Assembly (NCBI GenBank): GCA_018417955.1
Contig: JACTVC010000006.1
Location: forward strand, 1,922,001-1,986,000
Origin: Laccaria trichodermophora
Taxonomy: Eukaryota > Basidiomycota > Agaricomycetes > Agaricales > Hydnangiaceae
Reading direction: 5' to 3'
DNA: 64,000 bases
Shown: one piece after another, positions 56,106 through 64,000 of the stretch
How the letters are laid out: each line of letters begins with the position of its first letter
How positions within the stretch are numbered: position 1 is the first letter of the stretch
The notes under the pieces: model-generated
Database searches by the model: none
Told to the model about the DNA's origin: nothing
Seen by the model: only the letters and a program-made list of their open reading frames with translations
Program-made: the position numbers and the translations under genes

Positions 56106-57560
56106 CATAAGAAGAATCAGGGATTGTACAAATCAGGAGGGGACACATCATGTTTCTGGAGGAGGATAAAGGTCAACCTCTGGGGAAACCAGAAGGTTTG
56201 GTGATCTGCATATAGAGGCAGTGGTCTGTTTGCATCATGCTGCTTGGATTCCTTGATTTTGGCCTTGAATGGTTCAAGTAGCCAGGCGGGCAGCTGCCAC
56301 CACTTGCAAGGCCCATGTTTCCATTCACCATCCATGCACACTGGTTCATCCTCAACTTCATCACCATCATCTTGTTCCCATCTTCCTCACCTATGCCCTC
56401 CCCTACTCCATCCTCATCATCATCAAAATCATCAACTGTGCATTGCAGATCTTTGTCTGGGATAACAATGGAGCACCTAGTGATGCCAGATGGTGGAGGA
56501 CCTGAGCCATTGGATCGCATTGGAGCTGCGCTTGCTGGTACAGTAGACAAAGGCAAAGGGGGAGCAGTTGGCATAGCAGCTGCACATGTGTCCAGGGTTG
56601 TTGGGGATGCTGGGTTGAGACAGAATGGTGGTGTGTTGGCTGAATGTGTGCAGGAATGTGTGTGGGAATGTGATCTAGCAACAATCTAGTGAAAAAAAAT
56701 AAGTGGAAGGACAAAAGAATAAGCTTGTTTAACTCACCACCTTTCCAAATTTGACTGAGACAGATGAAGGCACAGTCTGCTTTCTAGGCCATCCTCTTGG
56801 TTGCCTCATAGCCTTAGAAGTATCATTCCCTCCCTTGCCATGAAGTGCCTTTGCCTTTTGTTTATGGCCTGTTCCTGGAGGCCTGCCTTGTCTCTGTTTT
56901 GGTCCATAAATTTTGGGTTTTTGAATCATTGGTTGACCACATTTACAGGGTGCCTCTGGCAATGTTGACACTGTTGGCGTGGCTTGAGAATCTTAGATAA
57001 TGAGACCATCCAGGTTGGAGCCGTTTGCGGGAGAGACTGAGTGGGAGTTGGTGATTTGTGTTGACAAGACTGGTGATAGATGGATGGGAACGTCAAATGT
57101 TGACCTCATAATAGAGTCCCCAGCTGCAGAACATGCAAGCTGTGCTGCCAAGAGAGATGAGGTGAGGTTTCATGTTGACATTGACGCAAAACCTGAAGTC
57201 GGCATTACATCACTGATTTGATCTGTAGGTTTGATTGACATGAGTAAAGTGTGTGCATAGAGTAAGTAGTTTGCATACCTGTTATGCTGTCAGCTTCAAA
57301 ACCAATGTCCTGTGAGTTCAATGACCTGCTTTGAGGACAAAGGTTGTCAAATGAGTGATGAAAGTACACAGTGTAGCTTACCTGAAGAATTTCATACCTG
57401 GTGAGCTGCTTTTGGGTGCAAAAGAGCCCGTGTTGACTTCTGGCATCACTGAGTCACTGGGTGGACAATCTTCATTCATCTCACAGAGGCTGTAACAGGC
57501 ACACACACTTCCTGAGGAGTCTTCCTTTGAGGCCAAAGACTCAAAGGATGCGATAGTCAT
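56106..57560 (-). pseudogene. DDE nuclease / exonuclease fusion gene, N-terminal part (decayed)
   Basis: Minus-strand exons begin with an ATG at 57560 (MTIASFESLASKEDSSGSV). A region with CKCGQPMIQKPKIYGPKQRQ, GRPPGTGHK and RQPRGWPRK follows, AT-hook-like basic motifs suggesting DNA binding. Then come a Pro/Ser linker, an acidic stretch (DDFDDDEDGVGEG), and CKWWQLPAWLLEPFKAKI...YADHQTFWFPQ...SPPDLYNP up to TGA at 56117-56119. The gene continues past hAT-2 at 42591. A frameshift lies near 56340-56370, where the frame changes from the MVMKLRMNQ reading to EVEDEPVCMDGEW, and further stops occur near 57155 and 56995. The Trp-rich block resembles the N-terminal domain of unknown function that accompanies this exonuclease family. 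Confidence 0.6.
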
Positions 57561-58017
57561 GTGTATTTTTTTTCAAACTCAGTATCCGGAATCGCTATCA
57601 GCCACCAGCACTTGTAAGCAGCCTTATTTCTTTATTCCACAAAAATCATGTATATTTATTTTATTCATGTAAATTACATACAACCAATCTTAATTTAAAT
57701 TACCTACTTGTTGGTTTGGCATGCATAGGCTTCTGTGGAACCTATAAAAAAACCTATGGTATAACTTGATGGTAAGGAAAAGGAAACTCTATTATTTTTC
57801 CTTGAAGCATTTTTGTAAGAAATAATTTTGGACAGCAACAGAAACCTGATTACATTTCAACTACATTTTATAAATATGTACTTATGGGGAGCAAATATAT
57901 ACATGGATACTTTAGCTGCTTCGAAGCCAATCCAGCATTGGGGGAGGGAGCAAGGAACAGGCACTGAAACCAGAGAGAAATTCATACCGCGGGAAGACCC
58001 CGGCATGCTCCAGACAT
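57561..58017. other. Non-coding transposon-end region
   Basis: AT-rich upstream region of the broken exonuclease gene, running to the 57-bp terminal repeat. No ORF of interest. Confidence 0.45.
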
Positions 58018-58074
58018 GCCATCAAATGAGGATGAAAATAAGATGAGAATGGATTCTCGTTACCGGACAGACCC
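58018..58074 (-). repeat. 57-bp transposon end, inverted partner of 6915-6971
   Basis: Reverse complement begins GGGTCTGTCCGGTAACGAGA. Four differences from the left copy, all transitions. TAA follows at 58075-58077. Only 311 bp separate it from the phosphatase stop codon. Confidence 0.6.
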
Positions 58075-58385
58075 TAAACACTACATCCATCATCATGGCC
58101 AGGAGTTCTGAGCTGCTCATCTATAAGAAAACAAAGGGAGCAGCATCATTGCAAATCAGTGCTAGCTAAGTAATGATTGACAACATGAAAATGGACAAGA
58201 ACATTTCCACAAGCATGCACTGTGGCATCATGAGGGTTAAATGGGTTCCTGCCTTGTCAATTTCGCAGTAAATGCTTGATACTGATGCACCAATACCCAT
58301 AAAGATTGAATAATACAATTATCATACAAAGTATGGGATATTGCTCTAGCGATGAGATTTAATACATCATGATAGAGAGAAGGAA

Positions 58386-59644
58386 TCAAAAGTAACTCAC
58401 AATTTTTCTTCCTTGTCCCTTATCTCTCAAATTCTCTTCAGCAGCCTCATAAACTGTAAATGTCCTACTCCCATCTTCATGGACCGTCATGATAGATGCT
58501 GAGTTTCCACATCGATAGCAGTAATTTGGCGCTGACCACACGGTGACTAGTTGCTCATCGAACATGTACTTGTATCCTTCTTGCACAAGCTGGTGAGCCC
58601 GGGCAATTATGTTGAGGTTGTTCACATGGTTGAACTGAACGTCTATTAGCCGTTACCCCAAAAAGCAAAAGAAAGGTCAACTTCTTGTGTGATGTTTCGT
58701 CCGAAAAGCCAGCCAGCGCCCCTAGGGCTGACAGCCCATGATTCGATGTCGTCGGGGTCGGACCACATCAGGTCTTGATAGAAAACGCCATATCGTTAGC
58801 ATTAGTCATAATAATCGTGGGATACACACCACAAAATGCTCCCTCGTGAGGGATTTCCTGTGAACGCGACAGGACCCGAATTTGATCAAGAGTTCGGATA
58901 TCGGGCGAGAGACCGCCATGAACACAAAAGGTTGTCCCGTCAATGATCTTTGAAATGAAGCCAGTCAGAAAATCAGAGATGGCGCGGGGATGAGACTAGA
59001 ACAGTTACAGCGGCAATGTTGAGGAAGTCAAAGACATTGCAACACGCCTTCCATACAGCGGCACTGCCGTACTTGTGTTGGCATTCATCTAAGAACGATA
59101 GGTCAATACCAGACTCGGAGGGGGAAGACGTCGGCTTAACCGTAAAATCCATACACCTGTGTTATCTGTCGACTCTCATGATTGCCCCGCAGAAGGGTCA
59201 CTCGATCCGGATATCTATAGAAGGGAAGAACGGGTTGTCAGTAAGAGCGTTCATGACGAGAGCCACTTACCTAGCTTTAAGCGCCAATAATAGCGACACG
59301 GTCTCCAAGCTGTAGTGCCCGCGATCTACAAAGTCGCCCTAGAAGACAAACACAAATTAGATTAGTCCCTTCAACATAATCCTTAGTGCAAGGGACAACA
59401 TACGTGCCATGAATATGTAGCTTGTTTCTGGGACCTCTCCTCCTTTCCGCAGCAGCTCGATAAGATCCCAGAATTGGCCGTGGATGTCGCCACAAATTGT
59501 GACAGGACTCGAGACAGGTTGAATGTTGGATTCTTCCAGGAGGATGTTGCGCACCATGTCGCAGAGAGCTTTCATGTCAGCTTCTGGGAGGTGCTGACAT
59601 TGTCGAAGTTGTTCAATCCACTTGTCTGGATTGTATGACGGCAT
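58386..59644 (-). CDS. Ser/Thr protein phosphatase PP6 (Sit4/Ppe1-type) catalytic subunit
   Basis: The minus strand encodes a PPP-family phosphatase in several exons, starting [20 protein letters not shown] at 59644 and ending RKIVSYF at 58386. Metal and phosphate-binding motifs are present: [63 protein letters not shown] and [18 protein letters not shown]...SLET and [15 protein letters not shown] resemble PP6/Sit4 rather than PP2A (which has GDYVDRG and VTIFSAPNYC). The enzyme removes phosphate from Ser/Thr in cell-cycle and nutrient signalling. The first intron (59407-59339) appears to be GC-AG: GC follows the FM codons directly, and this is needed to give FMGDFVDRG. The C-terminus ends SYF rather than YFL. 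It looks intact and is the first ordinary host gene right of the transposon block. Confidence 0.9.
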
Positions 59645-61028
59645 TTCGCTGGAGATTAGATAGGACAAGCTTTGGCGCTGGTACAGGCACGGGCGATCGT
59701 TCAACGCCTTATGCTTCTAGGTTATATAGTCAATGGCGGGGCACTCTGGCGAAGTTTAACGGTCGACTCGGACGTTGAATGTGAAAGAGGTTTCAAAGCG
59801 TGCGAAAAAACTTGGACGCGTTGCATGACGAAGAGCTCACACGCAACCTCGACCATACTTATCCTGGTCCCCTAACTGTAGACACCACCCCAGGTGCGGT
59901 TTGTCTCGTAATTATTTCTCCTGCTAGCTCCATGTGTCATCAGCTGGGCTCTCCACGAATCCGACGTGAACTGGCACAAGAAACTCGTAGCAGTTCTGAA
60001 TCCAGAGAATGGGTCCGTTCGTGAGCTCCCGCACCCGATGATTCTATTCTACTAAATTCGCTATCGCAGCGCGGAAGTCCATTTTCGACTCCGAGGGCTG
60101 GGTAGCAGACTTTTAGGATTGTGAGTATTGTTTCTCTCATATGGTGTTCCCTCTAAGTTTCAACTTAGGCGCTGCGGGTCTGTCTGGTCCAGGAGGGGAA
60201 ACTCTTCAGACAGTTAATGCTTTTCATGGTCGTTAAACTGCTGAGAGAGTCACGCTGGGCAAACTTGTAGCGTTCAAAGTCAAGGGATCTTTATGCCCGT
60301 ATCAGCGGCGGCATTGATGGAGATGCTGGATGGATGAAGTGGACATGGCCTTCTCCGGACCAAACGACCAGACGTATGTGGTCACTATGTGTGACGCTCC
60401 GCCCCAGCCCTCTGGTCATTCACACAAATGGTGCAGTCTACGCCATGGGCATTACTAACTAAATTTGCTCTTTCTTATACGCTCCAAGCCTCAATTCAGC
60501 TCCTTCAGCGAATCCACCTTCCAGCAGTCCAAATCCCTTTGTGAATTTATGGTTTTCACTCGCGATGACACTGGTCCACCTATGCTATATGGCTGGAAAA
60601 TGGCTTGGTGACATCCTTAAGCTGCTGACGGTCAAGCGGCATTCGCGGTCGGTGAGCGAGGACAGCAAGACTCGTACAAGTGGGAGTCTCGCCGAAGAGG
60701 GAAGTTGTTTTTTGGAGAGGGCGGGCGGGGTGAAGGAGAGGGGAAAGTAAGGGGATGGCGTGAACGTTGTTGTCCCTGCTGCTTCGACATCTGCTGCGAG
60801 CCTCCTTCAGAACGTTATAATGCCTACTACGGTAGCACAAGCAACCTCTTCCAATCCGTACAGTTTATTCAGTATAGCGATGGAAAGGTGGATGGAAACT
60901 CAAAGAGAAAGGAATGGAAAAAAATGAAAGTGAAAGAAACACAAGTGTGAAAAACTTGGGAATGCGAAGGGAATAAATACGAGCTAACAAATACAGCCAG
61001 CGCTCAGAGCATCATGGCAGAGGGGAGT
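59645..61028. other. Intergenic region with possible gene remnants
   Basis: Scattered plus-strand coding-like pieces occur, such as SWALHESDVNWHKKLVAVLN near 59942-60010 and DAGWMKWTWPSPDQTT near 60325-60375. They are separated by stops and do not form a gene I recognise. CT-rich sequence at 60440-60535 may be intronic. Confidence 0.35.
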
Positions 61029-63416
61029 TCAAAAGAACTCGACACAATTTAGAGTAGGAACGATAGGGTATCGCTTTGGATCCATCTCTTCCAATAGCAT
61101 GAGCATCTCACGCATGCTAGGGCGGAGATAATCAATTGAGTTCCAACAGCGGTCCAGAGTAGTCCAAAAGACATCCACGTCCTTGACTTGAACCAGGCAA
61201 TGAGCTCCCCTAATAGGTTTGACTCCTCGAATGATATCCACAGTTACAGCATGGTCATTTGTTCTGTGCGGGTAGGGAAGCTGTCCACTTGCGACCTGCA
61301 TATACACATGAGTCACATAATTAGTTTGAGTATGGAGGCCAGCCATACCTCAAGGCACACAGAAGCGAATGCATATACATCACTAAATGTAGTAATGGGA
61401 GGAACTTGCCCATCGTCTTTCACCAGTGCCATAATAAGCTCTGGCGCCATCCACCTAGTTGACCCGGCAAAGAAAGAGGTGCCCTTGCTGGTGGTCTCAG
61501 ACATTTCCTCGATCACCTTGGAGAGCCCAAAGTCGGTAATGATGGCATACCCATGCTCATCGATCAGAATGTTTCCCTGAGTTGGGGGTCAGCGGGTAGC
61601 GGGAGAGGACGAACAAAGGGGCCTGACTCCTTTCAAGTCCCCATGGACGATGGTAGGCCTGAATGTATGGAGATACGCAATGGCAGAAGCCACCTGGGCG
61701 AGCTACAGCAAGAGTTAGCTAATGAAACTCGGTGGATGATGTGAAATGCGTACAAGTCTTAATCGATTCACGCTTGGGAAATGCTCCAGATAGTTGCAAA
61801 GCGTCCCATGTTCGCACCAAGGCGATACCATGCCAATGCTCTGTGAAAGATGCACTATCCCAAAAAGCTGCGACACGTTTCGATGACATAGACGATGCCA
61901 AGCAATAACCTCCGATTGAAGTCGCTAACAAACCATCACGTCAGCTTAACACATTCCAGCAACAGAAGCATTCCGTACCTTGATGAGCTTCTCTCGAACA
62001 TTTTGTACCATGACTTTACGCAGGACCTTGATTGCAACCTGGATCATATTGTGAGTTGACCTTACACCATAACATCACAAAGAAACTTACCGGTCGTGGG
62101 CGTCTCTCAATTGGGTCGTTCCAAATACCTTTCCATACGTCAGAGAATGTTCCATGGGCGACAGCCGCCTCTCCCTTCACAACTTCATCGGTAAGATCAG
62201 TCAAGATCACAGACCCTTTCACGACCAAAGTCTTGGTGACTGTCTCCTGCAAAAACTTTTGTCGACACCGTTGCTTCAATCGGCTATAGTCCTGATGCTC
62301 TTGGATCCACCGGAACTCGTCGTACGATGATATAGAAAGTGCAACAGTCCGGAGGGAAGAGAAGTAAAGGAAGTGTGGGTAGGTTTGGAGGATCATGGCG
62401 TTTCGGAGATGGACGTCTGACGGAGATTCCAAGCCAACGTCTATCCAGATCGTTGATCGGCTAGTCTGACGATAGGTGGAGATTGATGAATAGTGTTCAT
62501 TTGCCGTTCCGAGAATGTAAAGAGCAAGGGTTGGGAAGACGGGGAAAAAGAGATCACAACACTCCCTTATGAATGCAACGATAAAGTCAGATCTCCATCT
62601 GCACTTTGAGAAAATGATTAACTCACGGATCCTCGTCGAACCCCTCATCAAGACTGCCGAAACAGCAATCTGCAAGAATGAACTCCTGATCCTCGCAAGC
62701 AATGCCAACGCAGACCTCTGCTTCGCATAAGCGCCAGCAGTAGAGATTCATTATGTCTTGAAAAGTATTCACAGACCACCCTGGAGGCAACCGTTGGTCT
62801 GAACGCGATCGTATCACCCCATCCGCCCAACAATGTTCCAAAAAATCGATAAATCCACGCAAAATGTATCGCTTGCGAAGCTGGACGATGAGCGGTCTAT
62901 AAGCATTGAAGATATACCCGTCTTTGGGCTCCTCGTGGCTCGATTTATCAAGGGTGACAATCATCTGGTGGTACGCTGTGCTGTTGCGGAAACGAAGAAA
63001 GACAAAGTATTTGCGCAAGGTCTCGACATCCCTTCAATTGAATGGTATGGATCTCTTGGTGTTTTCCTCACTCCACACAGTTCGGTCCAGAAGATCGGTA
63101 ACTACTGACTGAGCATCAGACTCAAGCCTCGTAAAGCTTTGCTCGGCTTCTTCGATAATTTTCTGAGTCTCAACATCAAGAAAGCCAGAGTTGAAGTCTT
63201 GAAATATGGTCCTATCGCCATTTGGTATCTCGTATACTTCGTTTAATTCGTTATCATAAACATCGTATATGTGAATGCGTTGTTTGTTTGAAGGTTTACC
63301 AGTTCCGCTGTAGAGAGTTAGTACACGTTTGCCTGAAGGTTACCGTCGACGTACACATGGGACAGCCAGAACTCCCAAAGGAAATGAGGGATATAAAGTG
63401 AGGTGGCGTCGGACAT
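61029..63416 (-). CDS. TKL-like protein kinase with DUF4238-like N-terminus
   Basis: Minus-strand exons start MSDATSLYIPHFLWEFWLSH at 63416 and end at 61029. The N-terminal ~250 residues (IPHFLWEF, HIYDVYDNELNEV, LRKYFVFLRFRN) resemble DUF4238-type proteins. The C-terminal kinase has a glycine loop AVAHGTFSDVWKG (near 62150), VAIKVLRKV (ATP lysine, near 62030), TIVHGDLKG (catalytic Asp, near 61655), GNILIDEHG, ITDFGLSKV (metal-binding Asp) and GSTRWMAPELI. HGDLK in place of HRDLK and a WMAPE activation loop are usual in basidiomycete tyrosine-kinase-like Ser/Thr kinases. Introns are about 50-60 bp. In-frame TGA at 63034-63036, before RDVETLRKYF, is not removed by any clear intron, so it is either a nonsense mutation or the translation start is lower. 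Substrate unknown. Confidence 0.75.
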
Positions 63417-64000
63417 GCTGTTAAACTTACATCAGCGAGATGACCCAAGCCTTTGTCAACGCAAGGGCATACCAAATGTTAGTCGGCTCCTAGCTGCCTT
63501 GATGAAAAGACGCGAGGGGGACCAATGTCAAGCGGTCTCGTGGAAACAGCTGACGGAATGACGCGTGTCTAGATGGCCATCATGAAAAGCGTTCGCGAAG
63601 CTGAGTCCCTCTAGATATCTAGAGGGGGGAGACGGAGACATGGGAGGATGGTTATGTAGGTGGTCAGCCCCCCGTGCCTGAAGTGCGTCATCGGTCCATC
63701 TAGGCACCTGAGCACTGCAATTGACTCCGGAGTAGCCAATCGGAACGGAAAAAAGAGCAATCTCAACTTCATGCCAGCGATATCGCCGACATACGTCATA
63801 TGACCTGATAATGTAGTCCAAGAGGCATAAAGTAGCGCTGGTGGAGTAGGGGGACAAAAATCAGGCCAGAAAGAGGCGCGGCAACAGCGATTCCTTGCGG
63901 CTAGACGAGGTCTAGAACATTGACTATCAAGTGAACCACGGATAATGTAAGATAATGAACCCACATTACGATATCCCTGACCAGATGAGCCCCACCAAGC
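63417..64000. other. No recognisable gene
   Basis: Minus-strand open frames at 63528-63964 lack motifs and overlap in two frames. This is probably the upstream region of the kinase gene. Confidence 0.4.

Noticed and set aside
63528..63964. Minus-strand ORFs at the right end
   Set aside because: Two overlapping frames without motifs; probably upstream sequence of the kinase gene.

Overview
The window looks like a transposon-filled region of a basidiomycete chromosome, most likely a mushroom-forming Agaricomycete. The evidence is eukaryotic gene structure with very short introns (about 45-70 bp, GT-AG plus one GC-AG), a KDZ transposon with CxC2 and KDZ domains, an intact Helitron, hAT elements, a Tnp2-type transposase fragment and a TKL-like kinase. 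No bacterial features are present. Only the right end (58.4-63.4 kb) carries ordinary host genes: a PP6/Sit4-type phosphatase and a kinase. A decayed casein-kinase-1 copy lies at the far left.

Layout. 0-7 kb: CK1 pseudogene, low-complexity tracts, a tRNA-like SINE candidate and a 46-bp palindrome. 6.9-18.4 kb: one 57-bp terminal repeat, a transposon-associated gene (+) and a Tnp2-like transposase C-terminus (-). The latter is split by a 6.36-kb fold-back palindrome with 7-bp target duplications. 18.4-39.9 kb: two 319-bp LTR-like direct repeats 21 kb apart enclose mostly non-coding tandem arrays, a TA-flanked MITE, a 677-bp hAT MITE, a 3.65-kb hAT with 8-bp duplications and a ~7.2-kb Helitron with an uninterrupted helicase ORF. 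39.9-57.6 kb (-): a broken DDE-nuclease plus 3'-5' exonuclease gene, split by a 13.5-kb hAT insertion, which is itself split by a 9.7-kb KDZ element. The KDZ element carries its transposase, a gene with a viroplasmin/RNase H1 N-terminal domain, and an 800-aa gene of unknown function. 58.0 kb: the inverted partner of the 6.9-kb terminal repeat.

The target-site duplications give a relative order: exonuclease gene, then hAT-2, then KDZ; and Tnp2 gene, then fold-back. In three nests, removing the insert plus one duplication rejoins the reading frame. Most older elements carry in-frame TGA codons, several where relatives have arginine, which suggests C-to-T decay at CpG. The Helitron ORF has none. 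All boundaries, frames and motifs were read by eye; no database search was possible.
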